Assembly: GCF_001224225.1 (NCBI RefSeq)
Contig: NZ_CUEE01000006.1
Span: forward strand, 120,012 to 184,011
Length of the DNA: 64,000 nt
Source of the DNA: Staphylococcus borealis
Lineage (GTDB): Bacteria > Bacillota > Bacilli > Staphylococcales > Staphylococcaceae
Direction of reading: 5' to 3'
A model generated the notes under the pieces. That model had not been told where the DNA came from and did not search any database. It saw only the letters and a list, made by a program, of their open reading frames with translations. This document shows, in pieces, positions 44,834 through 53,805 of the stretch. Position 1 is the first letter of the stretch. Each line of letters opens with the position of its first letter. A program made the position numbers and the translations under genes.

Positions 44834-45411
44834 GGAGCAGGGTTGTAAAGAAATTCTTAGATGAATATTTACTCAATTTGTTGCGACGCTTGCCTAGGGG
44901 GCTGGGTCGAGCCGCGGTCTTGTAAAATAGTTCTTAGATAGATAATCACTCACATAAGTTGCTTCGCGTTCCTGGGGTGCTGTCTCAGCCTGTAGTCTTC
45001 GACTAGCACTGCTCCCCTAGGAGTCTCCGCAACTCTGTTTCGTTATCTATCTTAGAACTGCGTATGTAAGTGTGTGAATGGTTATTTTTAATAGAATACC
45101 ATTCTCTGTACCTCTCTGTTCTTAATTAGAAAGAAATGGTATTTGGTGTGGAAAGTATAGTAAGTGTGTGGGGCTACGATGGTCTCATGCACTTATTTTA
45201 TTTATATGTGTGAGTGTTGTACATAAACAAGGGATTGGAACTTTAATTTTTGTATTGATATAGTATAATATAAAGGTATTTTAGAGGACTGGAATGTTTC
45301 GAATGATATGGTTTGTTCGAAACTTCATTTTTTTAATTAAAGAGTGCAGAATATAAGGAATTAGACTGAAGGCACTCTAAAATATAGTGTAAGTTATCGG
45401 AAGTAGAAAGG
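44834..45411. repeat. Structured repeat B and decayed half-copy (yycI-walJ gap)
   Basis: A 131-bp element is closed by arms AGTTCTTAGATAGATAA (44929-44945) and TTATCTATCTTAGAACT (45043-45059, one mismatch). Its right half matches element A at 34512-34683 in the string GTCTTC.ACT...ACTG.TCCC..GGAGTCT...CAACT...TTCGTTATC. A partial left half (AATTCTTAGATGAAT, CGACGCTTGCCTAGGG) lies just before it at about 44853-44905. The last 350 bp (45060-45411) show no gene; there is a TATAAT-like AT-rich stretch near 45262 and the walJ ribosome site (AAAGGATG). Confidence 0.7.
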
Positions 45412-46212
45412 ATGAGTCGCTTGATACGAATGAGTGTATTGGCGAGTGGTAGTACAGGGAATGCCACTTATGTTGAAAGTGATAAAGGCAGTCTATTAGT
45501 AGATGTTGGACTCACTGGCAAGAAGATGGAAGCGTTATTTAGTCAAATTGATAGAAATATAAAAGATTTAAACGGCATTCTAGTTACTCATGAACATAGT
45601 GACCATATTAAAGGTTTGGGTGTGCTTGCGCGTAAATATGGTTTACCAATTTATGCGAATGAAAATACTTGGAAAGCAATAGAGAAGAAGGATAGTAAAA
45701 TTCCAATGGATCAAAAATTCATTTTTAATCCGTATGAAACAAAATCAATTGCAGGTTTTGATATTGAATCGTTTAATGTATCGCATGATGCGATTGATCC
45801 ACAGTTTTACATTTTCCATAACAATTATAAGAAATTTACTATAATCACAGATACAGGCTATGTTTCAGATAGAATGAAAGGTATGATTCAAGGTAGTGAT
45901 GCTTTTATGTTCGAGAGTAATCATGATGTGGATATGTTACGTATGTGTCGCTATCCTTGGAAGACGAAGCAACGTATTTTAAGTGATATGGGGCATGTGT
46001 CTAATGAAGATGCAGGACTAGCGATGACGGACGTGATTACAGGTAATACGAAACGTATCTACCTTTCACACTTATCACAAGATAACAATATGAAAGATTT
46101 AGCACGTATGAGCGTTGGACAAGTATTAAATGAACATGATATAGACACTGAAAAAGAAGTGCTATTATGTGATACAGATAAAGCACAAGCTACACCGATA
46201 TATACATTGTAA
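45412..46212 (+). CDS. walJ: MBL-fold metallohydrolase WalJ (YycJ)
   Basis: This 266-residue protein has the metallo-beta-lactamase fold with metal motif [10 protein letters not shown] (about residues 60-69) and further ligands in SHDAIDP, TDTGY and SNHD. YycJ proteins are 5'-3' DNA exonucleases linked to mismatch repair or cell-wall/DNA coordination in related species. It is the last conserved gene of the wal cluster, here with its own upstream region and terminator. Confidence 0.93.
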   Translation: MSRLIRMSVLASGSTGNATYVESDKGSLLVDVGLTGKKMEALFSQIDRNIKDLNGILVTHEHSDHIKGLGVLARKYGLPIYANENTWKAIEKKDSKIPMDQKFIFNPYETKSIAGFDIESFNVSHDAIDPQFYIFHNNYKKFTIITDTGYVSDRMKGMIQGSDAFMFESNHDVDMLRMCRYPWKTKQRILSDMGHVSNEDAGLAMTDVITGNTKRIYLSHLSQDNNMKDLARMSVGQVLNEHDIDTEKEVLLCDTDKAQATPIYTL

Positions 46213-46224
46213 TTAATTAGACGA

Positions 46225-46270
46225 ACGACCTACTTATAAACTTAGTATTTGTAAGTAGGTCGTTTTTTTA
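46225..46270 (+). terminator. Terminator after walJ
   Basis: ACGACCTACTTA pairs with TAAGTAGGTCGT, followed by seven T. Confidence 0.92.
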
Positions 46271-46353
46271 TGTATTGAGTTAATTATCTAATAATTTGGA
46301 CTATACATGATTATTCAAAATGAACCTTATTATAACAAGATTTAGCTTAAATC

Positions 46354-46583
46354 TGTGAATAAATATTTAAGACTTACTTAAAGTTATCCCTAAAATGAGG
46401 GTGAGTTATCCACTTTTGTGTATAATACACACAGAAATACTCACATTATTCACAGACTTATCCACATATATACAAGGATAATCACAAGAAATGGGGATAT
46501 TTTAAAAGATTTTACCGTAATTCGTATACATTACTGTTATAATTAGAGGGAATTCTGTTAACAAGTTGATAACTTGTGGATAA
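46354..46583. other. Second DnaA-box cluster, upstream of rlmH
   Basis: Seven DnaA-box-like 9-mers lie within 230 bp: TGTGAATAA (46354), TTATCCACT (46407), TGTGTATAA (46418), TTATTCACA (46447), TTATCCACA (46459, consensus) and TGTGGATAA (46575, consensus, 42 nt before rlmH), plus the half-site GTTATCCC at 46384. Surrounding DNA is AT-rich. It may titrate DnaA or make rlmH respond to DnaA. No unwinding-trio run was seen here. Confidence 0.85.
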
Positions 46584-46616
46584 GTAGGATAACTATTAAC
46601 ATCTATGGAGGATTTT

Positions 46617-47096
46617 ATGAAGATAACAATCTTAGCTGTGGGTAAATTAAAAGAAAAATATTGGAAACAGGCTATATCAGAATATGAAAAAAGATTAGGT
46701 GCATATTCCAAAATTGAAATTATTGAAGTACCCGATGAAAAAGCACCTGAAAATATGAGCGATAAAGAAATAGAACAAGTGAAAGAAAAAGAGGGCCAAC
46801 GCTTATTAGCTAAAATAAAGCCACAAGCTACAGTCATCACTTTAGAAATACAAGGTAAAATGTTGTCATCAGAAGGTTTAGCTGAAGAGATGCAACGACG
46901 CATGACACAAGGACAAAGTGACTTCGTCTTTGTGATTGGCGGATCAAACGGATTACATGAAGACGTCTTAAAACGCAGCAACTACGCACTTTCATTCAGT
47001 AAAATGACATTTCCACATCAAATGATGCGCGTCGTCTTAATCGAACAAGTATATAGAGCATTTAAGATTATGCGAGGCGAAGCGTACCACAAATAA
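46617..47096 (+). CDS. rlmH: 23S rRNA (pseudouridine-1915-N3) methyltransferase RlmH (OrfX)
   Basis: This SPOUT-class methyltransferase methylates pseudouridine 1915 of 23S rRNA. It has 159 residues; the SAM-binding knot motif [14 protein letters not shown] lies at about 102-115, with the C-terminal MRGEAYHK. The start at 46617 follows GGAGG; the frame from 46605 overlaps it. The last codons are the integration site of SCC elements in staphylococci, and the frame is intact. Confidence 0.97.
   Translation: MKITILAVGKLKEKYWKQAISEYEKRLGAYSKIEIIEVPDEKAPENMSDKEIEQVKEKEGQRLLAKIKPQATVITLEIQGKMLSSEGLAEEMQRRMTQGQSDFVFVIGGSNGLHEDVLKRSNYALSFSKMTFPHQMMRVVLIEQVYRAFKIMRGEAYHK
47079..47096 (+). other. SCC attachment site (attB/attL core) at the 3' end of rlmH
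   Basis: GAAGCGTACCACAAATAA matches the known staphylococcal core GAAGCRTAYCAYAAATRA. The bases that follow (AACTAAAAAATAG) look like the ordinary chromosome found after empty attB sites, as I recall it, and not like an SCC terminal repeat. Confidence 0.85.
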
Positions 47097-47141
47097 AACT
47101 AAAAAATAGATTGTGAAAAATTTATCTTTGAAAGGGGTCGA

Positions 47142-47500
47142 ATGAGAGACATAGAAGTAGAAAAAGCCTATAAGATGATGAAAGAACAAGGTAAAATAAA
47201 TTTTAGTGAATACCATAAGACACTATTACATATACATACTCTAGGATCACATGATTTAAAATTATATGATGAATGGAACAAACAATATTTCTATCTATTA
47301 GCCAAGATGAAATATTTAGAATTGCTAAAAAAGAAAATATTCTTTATAGTGAGTATTCTAATATAAATGATTTAAAGGAATTAGATATTTTTAAGAACTA
47401 TAAAAATCTAAAGGAAATGCTTTCTTATTTTATTTTGGTATACAGCATATATACTAATGGAATATCAATAGTTGTTGTTGCAGATCATAATACTGTGTGA
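47142..47500 (+). pseudogene. Frameshifted small conserved gene next to rlmH
   Basis: A frame begins MRDIEVEKAYKMMKEQGKIN with a fair ribosome site (AAAGGGG) and runs to about 47280. There a change of frame is needed to continue into QTIFLSISQDEIFRIAKKEN and on to the stop at 47498-47500. Together they give one protein of about 118 residues; each half alone is truncated. The likely lesion is in the AACAAACAA tract (about 47277-47285). I do not recognise the family. A sequencing error is the alternative. Confidence 0.6.
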
Positions 47501-47761
47501 AGAATGGAATAAAGAATTCTGTACGGCTTCTGTTCTACTCTTTTTTATTAAAAATATATAATAAAGAATTTTTTAAAATAGTAAAATTTATACTTTGATT
47601 AACTTTTGACATAATTATGAACATCTAAATAAGTAAAAATCAAATATTTGAAATTGTGTTAATATGAATGTAGAAACTAAGGTAATAATTTCATTTAAAA
47701 TAGCTTTTAAAATTTATATACATATTAGCGTTGTGATACACGTAGAAAGGGGGAATCAAAA

Positions 47762-48679
47762 GTGGAAACGCTAATGGTTAAAGCAATGGGGACGGTGATA
47801 CGTTTATCGATTGAACATCAACATTCGAGTACATTACTTCAAGAAGCTGAATTAAAAATTCATGATTGGGAATCTCAATTTAGTGCTAATGATCCAAAAT
47901 CAGATTTGATGAATGTGAATCAACATGCAGGTATCGCACCAGTCAAGGTTAATCCTGAGATGTTTAACATGATACGTTATGGTTATGAAACTACACTATC
48001 TTCTAATTTTAAGATGAACATATTGATAGGGCCATTAGTTAAATTATGGAAAATTGGTTTCAAAGATGCATTGAAACCTAAAGAAGAAGATATACAACGC
48101 GCTTTAATGTGTATGAATCCTGAAAATCTTGTTCTAAATTCAAAGACACATGAAGTATTTCTTACACGACCAGGAATGGAGATTGATTTAGGAGCCATTG
48201 TAAAAGGTTATTTTGCTGATCAATTACAGCAATACTTTTTATCTCATGGTGTAGCTTCTGCCATTATCGATTTAGGTGGTAATGTTTTAACAATTGGTAG
48301 ACAACCGGAAACTCTAGAAAAATGGCATGTAGGTATACGCAATCCTTTTTATAAAGATGCATTATCACTCGTTACATTAAATGTAGAGCATCAATCAGTT
48401 GTTACTTCAGGCATCTATGAACGCTATTTCATACAGGAACATCAATTATTTCATCATATTTTGGATTCCAATACAGGGTATCCTGTAGATAATGATATCG
48501 CTAGCGTGACAATCATATCTGATCATGGGATTGATGGCGAGGTATGGAGTACAATTTGTAGTTTTGGTCAATCACAACAAAATATTGAATTATTAAACCT
48601 CATAGATGGTGTTGAAGGCATCATTGTGACAAGAGATGGAAACGTTTTAATGACTTCAAAAATGCAAAGGTATTTATAA
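47762..48679 (+). CDS. apbE: FAD:protein FMN transferase (ApbE family)
   Basis: This 305-residue enzyme transfers FMN from FAD to a threonine of a target flavoprotein. It has the typical N-terminal MGT.IRLSIE, a DLGAIVKGYFAD motif (about 140) and DLGGNVLTIG, with HHILDSNTGYP near the metal site. There is no lipobox signal, so it acts in the cytoplasm. The start is GTG at 47762, 8 nt after AAAGGGGG. The next gene carries the matching SGAT flavinylation motif, so that product is the likely substrate. A terminator separates the two. Confidence 0.88.
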   Translation: METLMVKAMGTVIRLSIEHQHSSTLLQEAELKIHDWESQFSANDPKSDLMNVNQHAGIAPVKVNPEMFNMIRYGYETTLSSNFKMNILIGPLVKLWKIGFKDALKPKEEDIQRALMCMNPENLVLNSKTHEVFLTRPGMEIDLGAIVKGYFADQLQQYFLSHGVASAIIDLGGNVLTIGRQPETLEKWHVGIRNPFYKDALSLVTLNVEHQSVVTSGIYERYFIQEHQLFHHILDSNTGYPVDNDIASVTIISDHGIDGEVWSTICSFGQSQQNIELLNLIDGVEGIIVTRDGNVLMTSKMQRYL

Positions 48680-48687
48680 AATTTTAA

Positions 48688-48717
48688 AAAATACTCATAA
48701 AGAGTATTTTATTTTTA
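48688..48717 (+). terminator. Terminator between apbE and the flavoprotein gene
   Basis: AAAATACTC, ATAAA, GAGTATTTT and a T-rich tail. It implies a separate promoter for the downstream gene. Confidence 0.8.
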
Positions 48718-48725
48718 AGTATAAA

Positions 48726-48741
48726 TGTGAAAAAAATCACA
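48726..48741. promoter_or_regulatory. Rex/ArcR (Crp-Fnr)-type operator
   Basis: TGTGA-AAAAAA-TCACA is a perfect TGTGA-N6-TCACA site, the type reported for S. aureus ArcR. It also matches 16 of 18 positions of the staphylococcal Rex consensus TTGTGAAWWWWTTCACAA. It lies just after a TATAAA -10-like box (48719-48724) and 21 nt before the flavoprotein start, suited to redox or oxygen control. Confidence 0.65.
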
Positions 48742-48761
48742 ATGTATTAGGAGGAATTGCT

Positions 48762-51700
48762 ATGAGTAAAGAATTATTTGATACTTTTAAATTTAAATGT
48801 GGTGCCGAATTAAAAAATAGAGTATTAATGGCGCCCATGACTATCCAAGCTGGATATTTTGATGGAAGTGTTACATCAGAAATGATTGATTATTATCAAT
48901 TTAGGGCTGGTGATGCTTCAGCAATTATTGTTGAAAGTTGTTTTGTTGAAAACCATGGGAGAGGCTTCCCAGGAGCTATAGGTATTGATAACGATGACAA
49001 AATACCTGGACTTAAACGTCTAGCAGAAGCGATTCAATCTAAGGGGTCAAAAGCGATTTTACAACTTTATCATGCTGGAAGAATGGCGAATCCTAAGTTC
49101 AATGAAGGTGAACAACCCATATCTGCGAGTCCTATTGCAGCATTAAGACCTGATGCGGTACCACCAAGAGAAATGACACATGCTCAAATCAATCAGATGA
49201 TAGAAGATTTCGGAGAAGCGACACGTCGTGCTATAGAAGCAGGATTTGATGGTGTTGAAATTCATGGTGCCAACACATACTTATTACAACAATTTTTCTC
49301 TCCGCATTCTAATCGAAGAGAAGATACATGGGGAGGCAGTCGTGAAAAACGTACGCGATTCCCAATCGAAGTACTAACAAAAGTTCAACATGTCGTTGAT
49401 GAAAATGAAGCTTCTCAATTTATAATAGGATATCGATTCTCACCTGAAGAAATTGAAGAGCCAGGCATACGTTTTGAAGATACAATGTTTTTACTAAATA
49501 CTTTAGCAAAATATGAACCCGATTACTTCCATATATCAGCAAACAGTTATCAACGTACGTCCATAGTGAATCAAGAAGATACAGAACCTTTAATTAATAA
49601 ATATCATAAAATGCAAAGTGCACAATTGGCACAAATTCCATTAATCGGTGTTGGTAGTATTGCGCAACGAAAAGATGCAGAACATGCCCTTGAACTCGGT
49701 TATGATCTTTTAAGTGTTGGGAAAGCCTATTTAGTAGAACCTCAATGGACGGATAAAATTTCACAAAACGAAGAAGTTGAACAATTTGTCGATATACATG
49801 ACCAAAAAATACTTCACATACCATCTCCTCTATGGAAAGTGATGGACTTCATGATTTTAGATAAAGAAGAAGAACATCGTAAATATGAAAGATTAAAAGC
49901 ACTACAAAATAAAAAAGTGAAATTTAACAAAGGCACGTATCATGTTTATGCAAAAGGTCATAATGGCAATCTACCAATGAAAGTTCAATTGTCGGAAGAT
50001 AAAATTGTAAGTATTGAAGTAGATGATAGTGGAGAGTCTGAAGGTATAGCGAACCCAGTTTTTGAACGTTTACCTCAAGATATCATCAATGGACAAACGT
50101 TAAATGTCGATGTCATATCAGGTGCGACAGTAACAAGTGAAGGCATCGTACAGGGCATTGCAGATGCAATTGAACAAGCAGGCGAAGATCCAGATATTTT
50201 ACGAGCACGTCCTAAACCAGTCGTTCAGTGGTCTGATGAGGTCGTTGAAGAGACGACTGACGTAGTCGTGATTGGTACAGGTGGTGCTGGTTTAAGTGCA
50301 GCTGCTACGGTTTTAGACGAAGGAAAAGAAGTCATCATGCTTGAGAAATTTGCGGCTATAGGTGGCAATACCATCCGAACAGGTGGTCAAGTCAATGCTG
50401 CTGAGCCTAAATGGCAAAGTGCATTCCCTGCACTCGCTGGTGAAAAAGACACATTGATACAGTTATTAAATCATGATGAAAAGGATATAGATGAGGCTTA
50501 TCTTGAAGATTTCAATACTTTAAAGCGTCAAATTAAAGATTACCTTGAAAAAAGTAGCAATAAAGATGATTATCTTTTCGATTCTGTTGAATTACATCGC
50601 ATTCAAACGTATCTAGGTGGAAGACGTAAAGATCGTAATAATGTCGAAATTTCAGGTGATTATGATTTAGTTAAAACACTCACAGATAATGTTTTGGAAT
50701 CAGTATACTGGTTGAAAGATAAAGGGGTACATTTTGATCGTTCATTTGTAGATATGCCTGTTGGTGCACTATGGCGTCGTGGTCATAAACCAATGAAAGC
50801 ACAAGGTTTAGAGTACATTGAAAATCTAGGAGACTACGTTAAACAGCATCATGGTCGTATTTTTACAGAAACTACTGCAGAAAAATTAATTAAAGAAGGT
50901 AATCAAGTTGTTGGTATTGAAGCACGTAAAGCAAATGGTGCTAAAGTTAAGATTCACACTCGTCACGGCGTAGTGTTGGCCACAGGTGGTTTTGGAGCGA
51001 ATACTAAAATGATACAACAATATAATACGTATTGGGATAACATTCCAGATGATATTAAAACAACAAATTCTCCTGCAATTACAGGTGATGGTATACGTTT
51101 AGGTGTGCAAGCAGGCGCTGACATCGTAGGTATGGGATTCTCTCAAATGATGCCGATTTCTGATCCTAAGACAGGTGCATTATTCACAGGATTAATCGTG
51201 ACACCTTCAAACTTCGTCTTCATTAATAAGGAAGGCCATCGTTTTGTTAACGAATTTGAAAGTAGAGATGTATTATCTAAGGCAGCATTAGAACAAAAAG
51301 ACGGCATCTTCTATATTATTGCAGACGCAAATATTAAAGCGCTAGCTATGAATACGACTGAAGACAAAATAAATCAAGAATTAGAAGATGGCACTTTAAT
51401 AAAAGCTGATACCTTAGAAGTGTTAGCTCAAAAATTAAACATAGATGCAACTACTTTTGTGAATACGATTGAAAGATATAATACTTTCGTAGAACTAGGA
51501 CATGATGAAGATTTCAATAAAAATGCATTTGATTTAAAAATCGAAAAAGCACCATTCTATGCGACACCACGAAAACCTGCAATACATCATACTATGGGTG
51601 GTTTGAAAATCAACATACATGCACAAGTCGTTGATGTAGAAGGTCATATCATTAAAGGATTGTATGCAGCTGGTGAAGTTGCTGGTGGTATACATGCGGG

Positions 51701-51779
51701 TAACCGTCTAGGTGGTAATGCACTGGCAGATATTTTCACTTTTGGTCGCATCGCTGGTCAAAGTGCTGTAATGAAATAA
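48762..51779 (+). CDS. Multidomain flavoprotein: OYE-like / FMN-binding / fumarate-reductase-type FAD domain
   Basis: This 1005-residue cytoplasmic protein has three parts. An Old-Yellow-Enzyme-type NADH:flavin oxidoreductase barrel lies at about 1-370 (HGANTYLLQQFFSPHSNRR). An FMN-binding domain lies at about 385-475, with SGAT at 453-456, where T456 is the predicted covalent FMN site. A flavocytochrome c/urocanate-reductase-type FAD domain lies at about 498-1005 (VVVIGTGGAGLSAA; C-terminal GGNALADIF). It would take electrons from NAD(P)H to an organic acceptor such as fumarate, urocanate or another enoate. apbE lies directly upstream, and the Rex/ArcR-like site suggests anaerobic induction. 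The acceptor is unknown. Confidence 0.88.
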   Translation: MSKELFDTFKFKCGAELKNRVLMAPMTIQAGYFDGSVTSEMIDYYQFRAGDASAIIVESCFVENHGRGFPGAIGIDNDDKIPGLKRLAEAIQSKGSKAILQLYHAGRMANPKFNEGEQPISASPIAALRPDAVPPREMTHAQINQMIEDFGEATRRAIEAGFDGVEIHGANTYLLQQFFSPHSNRREDTWGGSREKRTRFPIEVLTKVQHVVDENEASQFIIGYRFSPEEIEEPGIRFEDTMFLLNTLAKYEPDYFHISANSYQRTSIVNQEDTEPLINKYHKMQSAQLAQIPLIGVGSIAQRKDAEHALELGYDLLSVGKAYLVEPQWTDKISQNEEVEQFVDIHDQKILHIPSPLWKVMDFMILDKEEEHRKYERLKALQNKKVKFNKGTYHVYAKGHNGNLPMKVQLSEDKIVSIEVDDSGESEGIANPVFERLPQDIINGQTLNVDVISGATVTSEGIVQGIADAIEQAGEDPDILRARPKPVVQWSDEVVEETTDVVVIGTGGAGLSAAATVLDEGKEVIMLEKFAAIGGNTIRTGGQVNAAEPKWQSAFPALAGEKDTLIQLLNHDEKDIDEAYLEDFNTLKRQIKDYLEKSSNKDDYLFDSVELHRIQTYLGGRRKDRNNVEISGDYDLVKTLTDNVLESVYWLKDKGVHFDRSFVDMPVGALWRRGHKPMKAQGLEYIENLGDYVKQHHGRIFTETTAEKLIKEGNQVVGIEARKANGAKVKIHTRHGVVLATGGFGANTKMIQQYNTYWDNIPDDIKTTNSPAITGDGIRLGVQAGADIVGMGFSQMMPISDPKTGALFTGLIVTPSNFVFINKEGHRFVNEFESRDVLSKAALEQKDGIFYIIADANIKALAMNTTEDKINQELEDGTLIKADTLEVLAQKLNIDATTFVNTIERYNTFVELGHDEDFNKNAFDLKIEKAPFYATPRKPAIHHTMGGLKINIHAQVVDVEGHIIKGLYAAGEVAGGIHAGNRLGGNALADIFTFGRIAGQSAVMK

Positions 51780-51804
51780 ATAAAGAAGAACAGGAGGACA
51801 TTTA

Positions 51805-53184
51805 ATGATGAGTGAACAGTTTAATAAAGGAAAACAACTCATTGTAGCGATTATTTTAGGGATTCTCACATATTGGTTGTTTGCACAGTCTTTCTTGAAT
51901 ATCGCACCACATGTTCAACGTTTCTATGATGTAGATATGAGTATTGTTAACATTGCGGTCAGTCTCACATCACTCTTAACTGGTGTATTTATAGTTGTAG
52001 CAGGAGGTTTATCTGATAAGTTAGGTCGAGTTAAAATTACTTACGCAGGTTTGATACTTAGTATACTTGGGTCTATTGCACTGATTATATCTCATGCGCC
52101 ACTTTTATTATTGGTAGGTCGAGTGTTACAAGGTTTATCTGCAGCATGCCTACTTCCAGCAACTATTGCGTTAATTAATTCATTCTTTCATGGTGAAGAA
52201 AGACAAAAGGCACTAAGTTATTGGTCATTTGGTTCATATGGTGGAACAGGATTAGCATCACTATTTGCTGGAATGATAGCCACTTTTATTGAGTGGCGTT
52301 GGATTTTCGTGTTGTCAATCATTTTCTCAATTCTTGCCTTAATATTGCTTAAAGGCATACCAGAATCTAAAGATGAATCTGCACATAATAAAAAATTTGA
52401 TATTATTGGTATTATTATTTTTGTCATTATGATGTTAAGTATTAACATAGTAATAACTCAAGGTGATAGAATTGGATGGTTAAATCCTATTATTGTAATA
52501 TTAATTGCCATATTCATTGTGACATTAATAGCTTTCTATATATTTGAAAAACGTCAAAATGAACCTTTCATAGATTTTAGTTTATTTTCAAATAATATTT
52601 ATATTGGCACAACATTAGCTAATTTAATGGTGAATATGGATATAGGCTCACTTGCATTATTTAATATCTATGTTCAAGATGATAAACATTTAACAGGAGC
52701 ACAAGCAGGTTTAATTACAATTCCATATATGTTGTGTAGTTTATTAATGATACGTGTAGGTGAACGTTTTATGCAAAATCGAGGACCGCAATTGCCACTT
52801 ATGCTAGGTCCTATATCAATTACAGTGGGTATTATACTTTTAGCCTTCACTTCGTTGCCTAACATGATTTATTATATTGTAGCGTGCATCGGCTTTATCT
52901 TTATAGGTTTAGGATTAGGTTTCTTTGCGACACCAGCGCTATCTACAGCTGTATCTAATGTTCCGTCAGAAAAAGCAGGTACTGCATCAGGGATTATCAA
53001 AATGACTTCTACACTCGGTGCAGCATTTGGTATCGCTGTTGTAACTACAATCTATACGGCATTGTCCGTCAATCATCCAGCACAATTTGCAGCTACAATC
53101 GCATTTATCGTGGGGGCAGGTTTAGTGTTTATCGCATTTATTGCCGCGTATTGTTTAATTCCTAGAAAGAATGTAGATGCTTAA
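51805..53184 (+). CDS. MFS transporter, DHA2 type (SdrM-like)
   Basis: This 459-residue transporter has about 14 hydrophobic segments. Typical MFS motifs are visible: GGLSDKLGRVKITYAG (motif A) and GRVLQGLSAACLLPATIALI (motif C region). Several stretches (LTYWLFAQSFLNIAPHVQ, YDVDMSIVNIAVSL) resemble the S. aureus efflux pump SdrM. It lies 25 nt after the flavoprotein gene with a GGAGG site, so the two are likely cotranscribed. It might instead import or export the flavoprotein's substrate or product. Confidence 0.85.
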   Translation: MMSEQFNKGKQLIVAIILGILTYWLFAQSFLNIAPHVQRFYDVDMSIVNIAVSLTSLLTGVFIVVAGGLSDKLGRVKITYAGLILSILGSIALIISHAPLLLLVGRVLQGLSAACLLPATIALINSFFHGEERQKALSYWSFGSYGGTGLASLFAGMIATFIEWRWIFVLSIIFSILALILLKGIPESKDESAHNKKFDIIGIIIFVIMMLSINIVITQGDRIGWLNPIIVILIAIFIVTLIAFYIFEKRQNEPFIDFSLFSNNIYIGTTLANLMVNMDIGSLALFNIYVQDDKHLTGAQAGLITIPYMLCSLLMIRVGERFMQNRGPQLPLMLGPISITVGIILLAFTSLPNMIYYIVACIGFIFIGLGLGFFATPALSTAVSNVPSEKAGTASGIIKMTSTLGAAFGIAVVTTIYTALSVNHPAQFAATIAFIVGAGLVFIAFIAAYCLIPRKNVDA

Positions 53185-53224
53185 ATCGAGAGTTGGCGCA
53201 GTAAATATCATTGCTTGAATTTTG

Positions 53225-53432
<208 letters not shown>

Positions 53433-53584
53433 AAAGGGATACTTCGTCATGATAATTAATGGATAAAAAAAGCGTTTAAATATTTATATATAATGATTGT
53501 GTGCTTATACAAAATGTCAACTCAATGCATTCATGTGAGAGTGGGATGATGAGTCTGAGACATAAAGTCTCTGGATAAGTCAAT

Positions 53585-53627
53585 AAAGACAATTTCTATT
53601 GAAATAATATAGAAATTGTCTTTTTTA
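53585..53627. terminator. Stem-loop between gene remnants
   Basis: GACAATTTCTAT pairs with ATAGAAATTGTC and T6 follows; AAAGTCT on the other side allows use on both strands. It lies close to the IS remnant and may belong to the IS end. Confidence 0.75.
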
Positions 53628-53649
53628 TAATTTTTTGATTATTTTCAGA

Positions 53650-53754
53650 TTATTGAGCTGCTACTTTTCTTATATTGAGTGCCATTAATACAAATCCAAG
53701 TTCTCTTTTAATTTTATTTATTCCTCTAATGGATATTCGAATGAAACCCGTTCT
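53650..53754 (-). pseudogene. C-terminal fragment of an IS1182/IS1272-type transposase
   Basis: The minus strand encodes RTGFIRISIRGINKIKRELG and then FVLMALNIRKVAAQ with a stop. The lysine-rich turn followed by LGFVLMALNIRK is the typical end of IS1182-group transposases. No start, catalytic residues or inverted terminal repeats remain. It marks an old insertion or recombination point between the MFS cluster and speG. Confidence 0.65.
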
Positions 53755-53805
53755 AGTAATTTAGTTTTGAACCCACCTAAATGAATATATGAGTTATTTT
53801 TTATA

